From Mycolicibacterium thermoresistibile (GTDB lineage: Bacteria; Actinomycetota; Actinomycetes; Mycobacteriales; Mycobacteriaceae): a stretch of 64,000 bases of DNA. The stretch is taken from NCBI RefSeq assembly GCF_900187065.1, contig NZ_LT906483.1, forward strand, positions 2,914,001 to 2,978,000, read 5' to 3'. The translations under genes and the position numbers were made by a program. The first letter of the stretch is position 1. The number at the start of each line of letters is the position of its first letter. Positions 7,773 to 19,015 of this stretch are shown piece after piece. The notes below the pieces were generated by a model. The model worked only from the letters and a program-made list of their open reading frames with translations, searched no databases and had not been told where the DNA came from.

Positions 7773-10367
7773 TCAGTCGGCGGTGTCGTCGGTGTCGTCG
7801 GTGTCGTCGGGCTCGCCACCGCCGCGGATCGACGCCAGCGTGGCCGCGAGGTCCTCGGGTTTGACCAGCACCTGCCGGGCCTTGGACCCCTCGGACGGGC
7901 CGACGATCCCGCGGGTCTCCATCAGGTCCATCAACCGGCCCGCCTTGGCGAAGCCCACCCGCAGCTTGCGCTGCAGCATCGAGGTGGACCCGAACTGGCT
8001 GGACACCACCAGTTCGACGGCCTGCAGGAACAGGTCCATGTCGTCGCCGATGTCCGGGTCGACGTCCTTGCGTTCCCCGGTCTTGACCGCGGTGACGCCC
8101 TCGGTGTACTCCGGTTCGGCCTGTTCCTTGCAGGCGTTGACGACGGCGTGGATCTCGTCGTCCCCGACGAACGCGCCCTGCAACCGGATCGGCCGGCCGG
8201 CGCCCATCGGCAGGAACAGTCCGTCGCCCATGCCGATGAGCTTCTCCGCACCGGCCTGGTCGAGGATGACCCGGCTGTCGGTCAGCGACGAGGTGGCGAA
8301 CGCCAGCCGCGACGGCACGTTGGTCTTGATCAACCCGGTCACCACGTCGACCGACGGCCGCTGGGTGGCCAGCACCAGGTGGATGCCGGCGGCCCGGGCC
8401 TTCTGGGTGATCCGCACGATCGCGTCCTCGACGTCGCGCGGGGCGGTCATCATCAGATCGGCGAGCTCGTCGACGATGGCGAGAATGTAGGGATACGGGC
8501 GGTATTCGCGCTTGCTGCCCAACGGTGCGGTGATCTCACCGGACCGCACCTTCTCGTTGAACACGTCGATGTGCCGCACCCGCGACGCCTGCATGTCCTG
8601 ATACCGCTGCTCCATCTCCTCGACCAGCCAGGCCAGCGCGGCGGCGGCCTTCTTGGGTTCGGTGATGATCGGCGTGATCAGATGCGGAATGCCCTCGTAG
8701 GGAGTCAGTTCCACCATCTTCGGGTCGATCAGGATCATCCTGACCTCGTCCGGGGTGGCCCGGGCCAGCAGCGACACCAGCATCGAGTTGACGAAGCTGG
8801 ACTTACCCGAACCGGTTGAACCGGCCACCAGCAGGTGCGGCATCTTCGCCAGGTTGGCCGAGATGTATTCGCCCTCAATGTCTTTACCCAGCCCGATGAC
8901 CAGCGGATGATCGTCGCGGCGGGTGGACGGGGCGGTCAGCACGTCGGCGAGCCGCACCATCTCCCGGTCGGTGTTGGGAACCTCGATGCCGACCGCGGAC
9001 TTGCCCGGGATGGGCGCGAGCATCCGCACGCTCTCGGTGGCCACCGCATAGGCGATGTTGCGGTGCAGCGCGGTGATCTTCTCCACCTTGACGCCGGGGC
9101 CGAGCTCGACCTCGTAGCGGGTGACGGTGGGGCCGCGGGTGCAGCCGGTGACCGCGGCGTCGACCTTGAATTCGTGCAGCACCTGGGTGATCGCCTCGAC
9201 CATGCGGTCGTTGGCGGCGCTGCGCTTCTTGGGCGGGTCGCCGGCGGTCAGCAGACCCAGCGACGGCAGCGTGTACGAGCCCTCCACGACCCGGCCGAGC
9301 GAGCCGGTCTGCGGATCGCGCGCCGTGGCGGTCTTGGCGGTCTTGGCGGACTTGCGCTTGCTGGTCCGCGCCGGCGGTTCCGGCACCGTGGGCGCCTCGT
9401 CGGACAGCGGGTAGTTTTCCATCGGGCTGCCGCCGGGCCACGCCGGCGGCTCCTCGGCACCGTAGGCGGAGGCGTCGTCGTAGTAGCCGTCGGAGAAGTC
9501 CGCCCCGGCAGCCTGCGGGGAGCGGCGGCGCCCGGCGGATCCGTCCGCGTGACCCCGGTCGTCATCCCGGTCATCGTCGGCCCCGTGATCGTCCCCGTAG
9601 TCGTCCTCGGCGTAGTCCCCGTCGTAGTCGTCCCCGTCGTCGTGGTGCGCGGTGAACAACGACCGCAGCGCGGACGGCACCTCGCGGATGGTGGTGCCGG
9701 TGATCAGCAGCAGGCCGAACAGCACCCCGAGAATCAGCAGCGGCGTCGCGATCCACACCGACAGACCGTCGGCGAGCGGCCCGCCGATGGCGAATCCCAC
9801 GAAGCCGGCGGCGTGCCGGCGCGCGACCGGATCGTCCGGGGCGCCGGACCACAGATGCCACAGCCCCAGCACGGGCAGCGCGATCATGGTGGCGCCCAGG
9901 ATCAGCCTGGGCCGGGTGTCCGGATCGGGTTCGCTGCGCATCAACACCACCGCGATGCCGCCGACGACGATCGGCACCAGGACCACCGCGGAGCCGATCA
10001 CCATCCGCAGCACGGTGTCGAGCCACTCGCCGACCGGGCGGGCGGCGTCGAACCAGGAACTCGCCGCGACCACCACCGCCACCGCGAGCAGCACCAGCGC
10101 GATGCCGTCGCGCCGATGGCCGGGATCGATGTCCCGGGCGCGGCCGACCGACCGGGCGGCCGATCCGACGCCCTTGGCGACCATGAACCAGCCCGCGCGG
10201 GCGCCCCGACCGACCGCCGCGCCGGCTCCGGCCAGCGGTGACGGGGCCGGACGGCGGGCGGGTTTACGGCGGGGTGCCGCGGGCCGCGCCGGCCGGGCGC
10301 CGCCCCGCGATTTGGCTTTTGACCTGCTGTTACGCGCGCCGGACCGGGTGGCGGTCTTACTAGCCAT
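7773..10367 (-). CDS. ftsK: DNA translocase FtsK
   Basis: 864 residues from the ATG at 10367 ([10 protein letters not shown]); the frame is open further upstream but the basic N-terminus of FtsK begins here. Order: a Lys/Arg/Pro-rich cytoplasmic head; about four transmembrane helices in the first third; a strongly acidic Asp/Tyr/Gly linker; the alpha/beta motor with Walker [11 protein letters not shown] and Walker [11 protein letters not shown]; and the C-terminal gamma winged helix ([20 protein letters not shown]) that reads KOPS. FtsK clears and aligns sister chromosomes at the division septum. The last codons are a (Asp-Asp-Thr)3 tract from a 9-bp DNA repeat (about 7782-7809). The 138-nt spacer to the next, divergent gene contains TACAGT at about 10459 as a possible -10. 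Confidence 0.95.
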   Translation of the reverse strand: MASKTATRSGARNSRSKAKSRGGARPARPAAPRRKPARRPAPSPLAGAGAAVGRGARAGWFMVAKGVGSAARSVGRARDIDPGHRRDGIALVLLAVAVVVAASSWFDAARPVGEWLDTVLRMVIGSAVVLVPIVVGGIAVVLMRSEPDPDTRPRLILGATMIALPVLGLWHLWSGAPDDPVARRHAAGFVGFAIGGPLADGLSVWIATPLLILGVLFGLLLITGTTIREVPSALRSLFTAHHDDGDDYDGDYAEDDYGDDHGADDDRDDDRGHADGSAGRRRSPQAAGADFSDGYYDDASAYGAEEPPAWPGGSPMENYPLSDEAPTVPEPPARTSKRKSAKTAKTATARDPQTGSLGRVVEGSYTLPSLGLLTAGDPPKKRSAANDRMVEAITQVLHEFKVDAAVTGCTRGPTVTRYEVELGPGVKVEKITALHRNIAYAVATESVRMLAPIPGKSAVGIEVPNTDREMVRLADVLTAPSTRRDDHPLVIGLGKDIEGEYISANLAKMPHLLVAGSTGSGKSSFVNSMLVSLLARATPDEVRMILIDPKMVELTPYEGIPHLITPIITEPKKAAAALAWLVEEMEQRYQDMQASRVRHIDVFNEKVRSGEITAPLGSKREYRPYPYILAIVDELADLMMTAPRDVEDAIVRITQKARAAGIHLVLATQRPSVDVVTGLIKTNVPSRLAFATSSLTDSRVILDQAGAEKLIGMGDGLFLPMGAGRPIRLQGAFVGDDEIHAVVNACKEQAEPEYTEGVTAVKTGERKDVDPDIGDDMDLFLQAVELVVSSQFGSTSMLQRKLRVGFAKAGRLMDLMETRGIVGPSEGSKARQVLVKPEDLAATLASIRGGGEPDDTDDTDDTAD

Positions 10368-10505
10368 GATCGCAAGCCTAGTCGCAAACACCCCTTTGGC
10401 ACCATCTGCAACACCGGTCACAAGCCAGGGTGGCCCGCCCGGTGGACCGCCGCGCTCAGTACAGTCGCCTGTTGTCCCGATCACATCGTGTCAGGAGTTC
10501 GCACC

Positions 10506-10820
10506 ATGCCTGTTGTCGTCGTCGCCTCGCTCACCGCCAAACCGGAGTCGGTCGACACCGTCCGGGAGGCCTGCAAACGGGCCGTCGAGGCGGTGCACAA
10601 GGAGCCGGGATGCGACCTGTACGCGCTGCATCAGACCGATCGCACCTTCGTGTTCATCGAACAGTGGGCCGACGAGGAGGCGCTGAGGACCCACAGCGCC
10701 GCGCCCGCGGTGACGACGATGTTCGCCGAGATCGGGGAGCACCTCGACGGCGCCCCCGACATCAAGATGCTGCAGCCCGTCCCGGCGGGTGACCCCGCCA
10801 AGGGTCAGGTCCGTGGCTGA
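10506..10820 (+). CDS. Antibiotic-biosynthesis-monooxygenase (ABM) domain protein (Rv2749-like)
   Basis: 104 residues, one dimeric alpha/beta barrel of the ABM type. It opens [20 protein letters not shown] and has the [20 protein letters not shown] strand-helix typical of the family, which covers heme-independent monooxygenases and small stress proteins; no substrate can be inferred. ATG 10506 follows a strong AGGAG 8 nt upstream. Its stop overlaps the start of the SDR gene (10813), so the pair forms a small operon, as at Rv2749-Rv2750. Confidence 0.8.
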   Translation: MPVVVVASLTAKPESVDTVREACKRAVEAVHKEPGCDLYALHQTDRTFVFIEQWADEEALRTHSAAPAVTTMFAEIGEHLDGAPDIKMLQPVPAGDPAKGQVRG

Positions 10821-11673
10821 CCGGCAGCCCGGGCCGGACCTCCCGCCCGGCAGGTCCGATTCGCTGCGCGGCAGGGTGGCGTTCATCACCGGGGCCGCGC
10901 GCGGGCAGGGCCGGGCGCATGCGGTGCGGCTGGCCTCCGAGGGCGCCGACGTGATCGCGGTGGACCTGTGCGATCAGATCGCGTCGGTGCCCTACCCGCT
11001 GGCCGGCGCCGACGATCTGGCGGAGACCGCCAGGATGGTCGAGGAGGCCGGCGGGCGCATCGTGGCCCGGCAGGCCGACGTCCGGGACCGCGACGGGCTG
11101 CAGCAGGCCCTGCAGGCCGGTCTCGACGAACTCGGCCGGCTGGACATCGTGATCGCCAACGCCGGCATCGCTCCCCTGCAGAGCGGCCCCGACGGATGGC
11201 GCGACGTCATCGACGTCAACCTGACCGGAGTGCACCACACCGTGGAGGTCGCCGTCCCCACCCTGGTGGAGCAGGGCGACGGCGGGTCGATCGTGTTGAT
11301 CAGCTCGGTGGCCGGTCTGGTCGGGATGGGCGGCGCCAAGCCCGGTGCGCTCGGCTACACCGCGGCCAAACACGGCATCGTGGGGTTGATGCGCCAGTAC
11401 GCCAACCTGTTGGCCCCGCACCACATCCGGGTGAACTCGGTGCATCCGACCGGGGTGGACACGCCGATGATCGACAACGAGTTCACCCGGCAGTTCCTGC
11501 AGCAGGTGCTCGCCGAGGCGCAGCGGCCGATGGACATGGGCAATGCCCTGCCGGTGCAGGCGATCGAACCCGAGGACGTCGCCAACGCGGTGGCGTGGCT
11601 GGTGTCCGACGCGGCCCGGTATGTCACCGGGGTGGCGCTGCCGGTGGACGCCGGCTCGGTCAACAAGCGCTGA
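10813..11673 (+). CDS. Short-chain dehydrogenase/reductase, probably mycofactocin-type
   Basis: 286 residues. Classical SDR motifs are all present: [15 protein letters not shown] (TGxxxGxG-type loop), DVRDRDG, the NAG of VIANAGIAP, catalytic Ser in LISSVAG and YTAAK for Tyr-x3-Lys. The extended stretch after the second strand ([20 protein letters not shown]) is a hallmark of the mycofactocin-associated SDR subfamily, which keeps its nicotinamide tightly bound; that assignment is inference. GTG 10813 overlaps the ABM stop by 8 nt; an ATG-like start at 10789 would overlap by 32 nt. The alcohol or ketone substrate is unknown. Confidence 0.86.
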   Translation: MADRQPGPDLPPGRSDSLRGRVAFITGAARGQGRAHAVRLASEGADVIAVDLCDQIASVPYPLAGADDLAETARMVEEAGGRIVARQADVRDRDGLQQALQAGLDELGRLDIVIANAGIAPLQSGPDGWRDVIDVNLTGVHHTVEVAVPTLVEQGDGGSIVLISSVAGLVGMGGAKPGALGYTAAKHGIVGLMRQYANLLAPHHIRVNSVHPTGVDTPMIDNEFTRQFLQQVLAEAQRPMDMGNALPVQAIEPEDVANAVAWLVSDAARYVTGVALPVDAGSVNKR

Positions 11674-11677
11674 CGCG

Positions 11678-11697
11678 GCCGCCGGCCGGCAGGCGGC
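11678..11697. terminator. GC-rich hairpin between the SDR gene and RNase J
   Basis: GCCGCC, an 8-nt loop, GGCGGC, filling the whole 24-nt gap between convergent stops. It suits a bidirectional terminator. Confidence 0.5.
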
Positions 11698-13389
11698 TCA
11701 GATCTCGATGACGGTCGGCACGATCATCGGTTGCCGGCGGTAGGTCTCCCCCACCCACTTGCCGACGGTACGCCGCACCGCCTGCGCGATCCGGCCGGGA
11801 TCGGTGACCCGCTCGGCGGCGAGCTTCTCCAGCTCTTCCTCGACCTTCTGGGCGGCCGGTTCCAGCGCCTTCGGGTCCTCGGAGAATCCCCGCGACAACA
11901 GGTGCGCCGGGCCGGCGGGACGGCCGGTCCCGCGCCGCACCACCACGGTCACCGCCACGAAACCCGACGACAGGATCAGCCGTTCGCCCAGGGTCGCGTC
12001 CCCGACGTCGCCGGTGATCAGACCGTCGACGAACATCTTGCCCACCGGCACCGCCCCGGCGATGCGCGCCTTGCCGGCGACCAGATCGACGCTGACCCCG
12101 TTCTCGGCGAGCAGCACCGACTCCGGCGGCACGCCGGTACGCACCGCCAGCGCCGCGTTGGCGCGCAGATGCCGCCAGGTGCCGTGCACCGGCATCACGT
12201 TGCGCGGCCGCACCCCGTTGTAGAGGAACAGCAACTCCCCCGCATACGCGTGGCCCGAGACGTGAACGCGCACTTGCTGATTGGTGACGACGCGGGCGCC
12301 GATCTTGGCGAGCGCGTCGATCACACCGTAGACGGCCTCTTCGTTGCCGGGGATCAGCGAGGACGACAGCACCACCAGGTCGCCGGGCGTCAGGGTGATG
12401 CTGCGGTGCTCGCCGCGCGACATCCGGGACAGCGCCGACATCGGTTCGCCCTGGGTGCCGGTGGTGATCAGCACCACCCGCTCGGGCGGCATCATCTCCG
12501 CGGCCCCGATGTCGAGCAGATCCTCGTCGGCCACCCGCAGATAACCCAGTTCCCGGGCGATGGTCATGTTGCGCACCATCGACCGGCCCACGAACGCCAC
12601 CCGCCGGCCCAGCGCGACCGCGGCGTCGATGATCTGTTGCACCCGATCGACGTTGGAGGCGAAGCAGGCGATGATCACCCGGCCCTCGGCGCCGCGGATC
12701 AACCGGTGCAGGTTCGGTCCGACTTCGCTCTCGGACGGCCCCACACCCGGGATCTCGGAGTTGGTGGAGTCGCACAGGAACAGGTCCACGCCCTCGTCCC
12801 CGAGCCGGGACATGCCGGGCAGGTCGGTGGGGCGCCCGTCCAGCGGCAGCTGATCGAGCTTGATGTCACCGGTGTGCAGCACGGTGCCGGCGCGGGTGTG
12901 CAGGGCGATCGCCAGGGCGCCGGGAATGGAGTGGTTGACCGCGAAGTACTGCGCCTCGAACACCCCGTGCCGGCTGCGCTGCCCCTCCGCGACCTGGACC
13001 AGCTTCGGTTTGATGCGGTGCTCGCGGCACTTCTCCCGCACCAGCGCCAGGGTGAACTCCGAGCCCACCACCGGGATGTCGGGGCGCAGTTTCAGCAGAA
13101 ACGGCACCGCCCCGATGTGGTCCTCGTGGGCGTGGGTGAGCAGCAGCGCCTCGACGTCGTCGAGCCGGTTCTCGATGTGACGCAGATCCGGCAGGATCAG
13201 ATCGACGCCGGGCTCGTCGTGTCCGGGGAACAACACCCCGCAGTCGATGATCAGCAACCGGCCGCGGTGTTCGAAAACGGTCATGTTGCGGCCGATTTCA
13301 CCGATTCCGCCGAGCGCCGTGACCCGCAGCCCGCCACGCTCGAGCGGACCGGGCGGACCCAGATCTGGCGGTGGAATCGGTACCGACAT
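11698..13389 (-). CDS. rnj: Ribonuclease J
   Basis: 563 residues, metallo-beta-lactamase/beta-CASP family. The zinc motif is LTHAHEDHIGAV (about residue 84) and further metal ligands are in VLHTGDIKLDQ and VHVSGHAYAGE. RNase J has both 5'-3' exonuclease and endonuclease activity on RNA and helps mature rRNA and turn over mRNA. ATG 13389 abuts the dapA stop with no spacer, giving a dapA-rnj operon as in M. tuberculosis (Rv2753c-Rv2752c). Confidence 0.95.
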   Translation of the reverse strand: MSVPIPPPDLGPPGPLERGGLRVTALGGIGEIGRNMTVFEHRGRLLIIDCGVLFPGHDEPGVDLILPDLRHIENRLDDVEALLLTHAHEDHIGAVPFLLKLRPDIPVVGSEFTLALVREKCREHRIKPKLVQVAEGQRSRHGVFEAQYFAVNHSIPGALAIALHTRAGTVLHTGDIKLDQLPLDGRPTDLPGMSRLGDEGVDLFLCDSTNSEIPGVGPSESEVGPNLHRLIRGAEGRVIIACFASNVDRVQQIIDAAVALGRRVAFVGRSMVRNMTIARELGYLRVADEDLLDIGAAEMMPPERVVLITTGTQGEPMSALSRMSRGEHRSITLTPGDLVVLSSSLIPGNEEAVYGVIDALAKIGARVVTNQQVRVHVSGHAYAGELLFLYNGVRPRNVMPVHGTWRHLRANAALAVRTGVPPESVLLAENGVSVDLVAGKARIAGAVPVGKMFVDGLITGDVGDATLGERLILSSGFVAVTVVVRRGTGRPAGPAHLLSRGFSEDPKALEPAAQKVEEELEKLAAERVTDPGRIAQAVRRTVGKWVGETYRRQPMIVPTVIEI

Positions 13390-15103
<1,714 letters not shown>

Positions 15104-15208
15104 CGGCTCACCTTAACCAGTCGCCGCCGGCCGGCGGCCGAGGTGGGCTGCGGCACCGCGGGTTCGCCGTGCGGCCAACGGCTAGATTCGACGGTGGAAG
15201 GGGTCCGG

Positions 15209-15775
15209 ATGTTCAAGAGCCTGCACGCGATGCGGGATTTCCTGGAGCTGCAGCGCCGAATCACCGCTTCGGAGCTGGGCGATCAGCCGATGGGGGCCGC
15301 CTCGTGTGCGGTGCTCGGCGATCTGCTCGCCCGGGTCCGGGTGCTGACCGACCGGCTGCCGGCCGATGCGCCGCTCACGCTGAGCGTCCTGGACCGGCAC
15401 GGCGAGGCCGCGGTGGAGACCTTCGAGCTGGTCGCCCGCGTGCTGGGGGAGATGGCGGACCTGACCCGGGAGGGCATCCGCGCCGCCGAACGTCACCGCC
15501 GGCCGTTCATCGAACGGCTGCGCACCATCGAGTCGGACGGGTTCACCGTCGACACCGTGACGTTCACCCAGGTCAGCGACGGCCGGGACTGGTCGATCCT
15601 GGACCGCGTCGAGGACCCGGCGGTGCGGGTGCAGCTGGCCGCGGAGAAGATCGCCCGCGCCGAGCAGGCCGCGGTGTATCGGGACCAGCTCAGGCAGCTG
15701 GGCGCCGAGATCACCGCGGTCGAGGTCGACTACGCCGACCGCATCCGCCGGCTCACCTCCGGCGGCGCCGGCTGA
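15209..15775 (+). CDS. Hypothetical all-helical protein, unrecognised
   Basis: 188 residues. I do not recognise the family. The sequence is rich in charged and Leu/Ala heptad-like stretches (for example ELQRRITASEL, AEKIARAEQAAVYRDQLRQL) with no signal peptide, membrane span or catalytic motif, so a cytoplasmic helical protein is expected. ATG 15209 has GGAAGGGG 5-13 nt upstream; a GTG at 15194 is less likely. It stands alone between thyX (divergent) and glyS (convergent), exactly where the two conserved blocks meet. Codon bias matches its neighbours, so it is probably a real gene. Confidence 0.65.
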   Translation: MFKSLHAMRDFLELQRRITASELGDQPMGAASCAVLGDLLARVRVLTDRLPADAPLTLSVLDRHGEAAVETFELVARVLGEMADLTREGIRAAERHRRPFIERLRTIESDGFTVDTVTFTQVSDGRDWSILDRVEDPAVRVQLAAEKIARAEQAAVYRDQLRQLGAEITAVEVDYADRIRRLTSGGAG

Positions 15776-15790
15776 ACCCCGGGGTTCAGC
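15771..15790. terminator. 20-bp perfect palindrome containing two stop codons
   Basis: GCTGAACCCC joined to its exact reverse complement with no loop. The TGA of the orphan gene (15773-15775) and the TGA of glyS (15786-15788 on the other strand) both lie inside it. As RNA it can fold for either transcript, so it is a shared terminator candidate. Confidence 0.65.
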
Positions 15791-17171
15791 AGCCCTTGAG
15801 CCGGACGGCCAGGTAGTCGGTGACCTGGTCGATCGAGATCCGCTCCTGGGCCATGCTGTCGCGCTCCCGGACCGTCACGGCGTTGTCCTCCAGGGAGTCG
15901 AAGTCGACGGTCACGCAGTACGGGGTGCCGACCTCGTCCTGGCGGCGGTAGCGCCGGCCGATCGCGCCGGCGTCGTCGAACTCGACGTTCCAGTGCTGCC
16001 GCAGTTCGGCGGCCAGGTCCCGGGCCTTCGGCGACAGGTCGGCGTGCCGGGACAGCGGCAGCACCGCCACCTTGACCGGCGCCAGCCGCGGATCGAACCG
16101 CAACACCGTGCGCTTGTCGACGCCGCCCTTGGCGTTGGGCGCCTCGTCCTCGGAGTACGCGTCGATCAGGAACGCCATCAGCGACCGGGTGAGCCCGGCT
16201 GCCGGTTCGATGACGTACGGCACGTAGCGGGTGTCGGTGGCCTGGTCGTAGTACGACAGGTCGACGCCGGAATGCTTGCTGTGGGTGCTCAGGTCGAAAT
16301 CGGTGCGGTTGGCGATGCCCTCCAGCTCACCCCAGGGGTCGCCGGCGAACCCGTACTTGTACTCGATGTCGACGGTGCGTTCGGCGTAGTGCGACAGCTT
16401 CTCCGGCGGATGTTCGTAGAGCCGCAGGTTGTCCCGGTCGATTCCGAGGTCGACGTACCACTGCAGCCGGGTGTCGATCCAGTACTGGTGCCATTCCTTG
16501 GCGGTGGACGGCTCGACGAAGAACTCCATCTCCATCTGCTCGAACTCGCGGGTGCGGAAGATGAAGTTGCCCGGGGTGATCTCGTTGCGGAAGCTCTTGC
16601 CGGTCTGGGCGATGCCGAACGGCGGCTTCTTGCGCGCCGTGGTGACCACGTTGGCGAAGTTGGTGAAGATGCCCTGCGCGGTCTCCGGCCGCAGATAGTG
16701 CAGACCCTCGTCGCTCTCGATCGGCCCGAGGTAGGTCTTGAGCATCATGTTGAACTCGCGGGGCTCGGTCCAGCGGCCCTTGGTGCCGCAGTCCGGGCAG
16801 ACCACCTCGTCCATCGGCACGTCGTCCGGGTTGTCCAGCCCCTTCTTACCGGCCAGCGCCTCCTGGAGGTGGTCCTGACGGTGCCGCCGGTGGCAGTTGA
16901 GGCACTCCACCAGCGGGTCGTGGAAGACGTCGACGTGGCCGGACGCCACCCACACCTCGCGGGGCAGGATGATCGACGTGTCGATTCCGACGACGTCCTC
17001 GCGGGCGGTGACCATGGACTTCCACCACTGCCGCTTGATGTTCTCCTTCAGTTCCACCCCGAGCGGACCGTAGTCCCACGCGGAGCGGGTACCGCCGTAG
17101 ATCTCGCCGGACTGGTAGACGAAGCCGCGCCGTTTCGCGAGGTTTGCAACCGTGTCGATGATGGACGCCAC
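15786..17171 (-). CDS. glyS: Glycyl-tRNA synthetase
   Basis: 461 residues, the homodimeric class II form (bacterial GlyQS-independent type). Motifs include [20 protein letters not shown] at the N-terminus, motif 2 around [20 protein letters not shown] and motif 3 near [13 protein letters not shown]. Two Cys pairs (CLNCH and CPDCG) form a zinc-binding insertion. It charges tRNA-Gly. ATG 17171; upstream lies the divergent smtB promoter. The final residues are Gly-Cys, encoded within the palindrome listed above. Confidence 0.97.
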   Translation of the reverse strand: MASIIDTVANLAKRRGFVYQSGEIYGGTRSAWDYGPLGVELKENIKRQWWKSMVTAREDVVGIDTSIILPREVWVASGHVDVFHDPLVECLNCHRRHRQDHLQEALAGKKGLDNPDDVPMDEVVCPDCGTKGRWTEPREFNMMLKTYLGPIESDEGLHYLRPETAQGIFTNFANVVTTARKKPPFGIAQTGKSFRNEITPGNFIFRTREFEQMEMEFFVEPSTAKEWHQYWIDTRLQWYVDLGIDRDNLRLYEHPPEKLSHYAERTVDIEYKYGFAGDPWGELEGIANRTDFDLSTHSKHSGVDLSYYDQATDTRYVPYVIEPAAGLTRSLMAFLIDAYSEDEAPNAKGGVDKRTVLRFDPRLAPVKVAVLPLSRHADLSPKARDLAAELRQHWNVEFDDAGAIGRRYRRQDEVGTPYCVTVDFDSLEDNAVTVRERDSMAQERISIDQVTDYLAVRLKGC

Positions 17172-17222
17172 GGATCAACAGCGTAGCCGCGCCCGCCGGA
17201 GCCCCTGCCACCGGCGGGCGCG

Positions 17223-17250
17223 TTGACATGCGTGGTCGTGCATGTATCGT
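17223..17250 (+). promoter_or_regulatory. smtB-zur promoter with an operator-like inverted repeat
   Basis: A near-ideal promoter: TTGACA (17223-17228), 16-bp spacer, TATCGT (17245-17250). Within it, ACATGC (17226-17231) and GCATGT (17240-17245) form a perfect 6-8-6 inverted repeat. A second partly symmetric motif, TGAAAACCATTTCC at 17261-17274, overlaps the first codons of smtB and resembles mycobacterial Zur-box sequence (TGAAAATCATTTTCA). These are candidate SmtB and Zur sites; the assignment is inference. Confidence 0.6.
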
Positions 17251-17259
17251 GAACCTCAC

Positions 17260-17631
17260 ATGAAAACCATTTCCGATTTCGCCTCCGCGGAGCCGTCGGT
17301 GGCGCACGGTCACCACCACGGTGTGCCGCCGTCCGAGCTGCCCCCGCGAGCGGTGCTCGAGACCGCCGGCGACCTGCTGCGGGCGCTGGCCGCCCCCGTG
17401 CGCATCGCGATCGTGTTGCAGTTGCGCGGGGCGACGCGGTGCGTCCACGAGTTGGTCGACGCGCTGGGGGTGCCGCAGCCGCTGGTCAGCCAGCATCTGC
17501 GGATCCTGAAGGCGGCCGGGGTGGTGGCCGGGGAGCGGTCCGGCCGCGAGGTGATGTATCGCCTCGTCGACGAGCATCTGGTGGACATCGTCGTCGCCGC
17601 GGTCAGCCACGCCGGTGAGGGCGAGCCGTGA
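17260..17631 (+). CDS. smtB: ArsR/SmtB-family zinc-responsive repressor (Rv2358 type)
   Basis: 123 residues. Winged helix with recognition helix VPQPLVSQHLRILKAAGVV. The C-terminal helix keeps the alpha-5 metal motif Asp-x-His-x10-His-x2-Glu (DEHLVDIVVAAVSHAGE), the zinc sensor site of SmtB/CzrA-type repressors; a His-rich N-terminus (HGHHHG) may also bind metal. In M. tuberculosis the homologue represses its operon with zur when zinc is absent and lets go when zinc binds. ATG 17260 is chosen because the upstream ATG at 17242 lies inside the promoter; the predicted transcript starts about 3 nt before this ATG. Confidence 0.92.
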   Translation: MKTISDFASAEPSVAHGHHHGVPPSELPPRAVLETAGDLLRALAAPVRIAIVLQLRGATRCVHELVDALGVPQPLVSQHLRILKAAGVVAGERSGREVMYRLVDEHLVDIVVAAVSHAGEGEP

Positions 17632-18038
17632 GCCGAGCCACCGGCCTCCGGTCCACCCGGCAACGGGCCGCGGTGTCGGCGCTGCTGGACAAGATCGACG
17701 ACTTCCGATCCGCTCAGGAACTGCACGACGAACTCCGCCGGCGCGGTGAGGTCATCGGCCTTACCACGGTGTACCGCACCCTGCAGTCGATGGCGGCGGC
17801 CGGGCTGGTCGACACGCTGCGCACCGACACCGGTGAATCGCTGTACCGGCGGTGCTCCGAGGACCACCATCACCATCTGGTGTGCCGGGCGTGCGGCGCC
17901 ACGGTGGAGGTGAAGGGCCGGGAGGTGGAGGCCTGGGCCGCCGCGGTCGCCGACGAGCACGGCTACTCCGACGTCAGCCACACCATCGAGATCTTCGGGC
18001 GGTGCCCACGCTGCACCGCGCCCCCCTCGAACAACTAG
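17628..18038 (+). CDS. zur: Fur-family zinc uptake regulator Zur (FurB)
   Basis: 136 residues. Fur fold: N-terminal winged helix (LTTVYRTLQSMAAAGLVDTL), the His-rich regulatory site HHHHLVCRACG and the structural zinc pair CPRCTAPP near the C-terminus. With zinc bound it represses zinc uptake, alternative ribosomal protein and ESX-3 genes in mycobacteria. GTGA overlap with smtB, so the two are translationally coupled, and zinc status feeds through SmtB into Zur level. Confidence 0.93.
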   Translation: MSRATGLRSTRQRAAVSALLDKIDDFRSAQELHDELRRRGEVIGLTTVYRTLQSMAAAGLVDTLRTDTGESLYRRCSEDHHHHLVCRACGATVEVKGREVEAWAAAVADEHGYSDVSHTIEIFGRCPRCTAPPSNN

Positions 18039-18066
18039 ATCCGCCTGGATCCGCCGCCGCGAGAGC

Positions 18067-18094
18067 GATCAGGCCCGAGAGATCAGGCCCGGCC
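18067..18094. repeat. 14-bp tandem duplication at the uppS stop
   Basis: GATCAGGCCCGAGA (18067-18080) is followed by GATCAGGCCCGGCC (18081-18094). The second copy carries the uppS stop codon. A closely similar unit sits at the dnaJ2 end (30567-30590). Confidence 0.7.
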
Positions 18095-19015
18095 GAAGCG
18101 CCGGTTGCGCCGCACGTACTCCTCACACGCCGCCCACAGATCGCGCCGGTCGTAGTCGGGCCACAGCTTGTCCTGGAACACGAACTCGGCGTAGGCCGAC
18201 TGCCAGAGCAAAAAGTTGCTGGCCCGCTGCTCACCGGAGGTGCGGATGAACAGGTCCACGTCCGGGATGTCGGGGCGGTGCAGATGCCGGGCGACGGTCT
18301 TCTCGGTGATCCGGTCCGGATTGATCCGGCCGGCGACCGCCTCCTTGGCGATCGAGCGGGCCGCCTCGGTGATCTCGGCCCGGCCGCCGTAGTTCACGCA
18401 GTAGTTGATGGTGATGACGTCGTTGTCCAACGTCATGTTCTCGGCGATCTCGAATTCCTTGATCACGCTGCGCCACATCCGGGGGCGGGAGCCCACCCAG
18501 CGCATCTTCACACCCATGTCGTTGAGGTTCTCCCGACGGCGCCGCACCACCTCCCGGTTGAAGCCCATCAGGAAGCGCACCTCTTCGGGGCTGCGTTTCC
18601 AGTTCTCGGTGGAGAACGCGTAGACGGTGAGGTGTTTGATGCCGATCTCGATCGCCCCGCAGGTGATGTCGATGAGCACCGCCTCGCCCATCTTGTGACC
18701 CTCGGTGCGGTGCAGGCCCCGTTGGGTGGCCCAGCGGCCGTTCCCGTCCATCACCACCGCGACGTGGTTGGGCACCTGATCGGCCGGAATCCGCGGCGCG
18801 ACCGCCCTGGAGGGGTGTTGCGGGGGACGGGCGAACCTGCCGTTGGTGTTGGGCGGCAGCTCCGGGAACACCACCGGCCACGTCGACTTGTCCGGGAAGG
18901 TCGGATAGTCCGCCGGCGGCGCCGGGAGCTGCGGATACACCTGTGACGAGCCCGTGTGCCCGCGCTCAGCCGACCACCGCTTGGCCGTCCGGTCCCCTTC
19001 CCGCTTCGACACCAT
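18083..19015 (-). CDS. uppS: Long-chain isoprenyl (decaprenyl) diphosphate synthase
   Basis: 310 residues, cis-prenyltransferase family. The catalytic block [17 protein letters not shown], the substrate-binding [15 protein letters not shown] and the C-terminal [18 protein letters not shown] and [12 protein letters not shown] segments are all present. It follows Rv2361c, which extends farnesyl diphosphate to the C50 decaprenyl carrier used for peptidoglycan and arabinogalactan. It has the mycobacterial N-terminal extension of about 75 residues ([20 protein letters not shown]). ATG 19015 with AGGAT 9 nt upstream; it overlaps the recO end by 50 nt. Confidence 0.93.
   Translation of the reverse strand: MVSKREGDRTAKRWSAERGHTGSSQVYPQLPAPPADYPTFPDKSTWPVVFPELPPNTNGRFARPPQHPSRAVAPRIPADQVPNHVAVVMDGNGRWATQRGLHRTEGHKMGEAVLIDITCGAIEIGIKHLTVYAFSTENWKRSPEEVRFLMGFNREVVRRRRENLNDMGVKMRWVGSRPRMWRSVIKEFEIAENMTLDNDVITINYCVNYGGRAEITEAARSIAKEAVAGRINPDRITEKTVARHLHRPDIPDVDLFIRTSGEQRASNFLLWQSAYAEFVFQDKLWPDYDRRDLWAACEEYVRRNRRFGRA

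Noticed and set aside
10368..10484. ftsK start at 10484
   Set aside because: The added residues (Gly/Pro-rich) do not resemble FtsK, and the ATG at 10367 gives the usual basic N-terminus.
17242..17259. ATG at 17242 as the smtB start
   Set aside because: It lies between the -35 and -10 elements and would precede the predicted transcript start.
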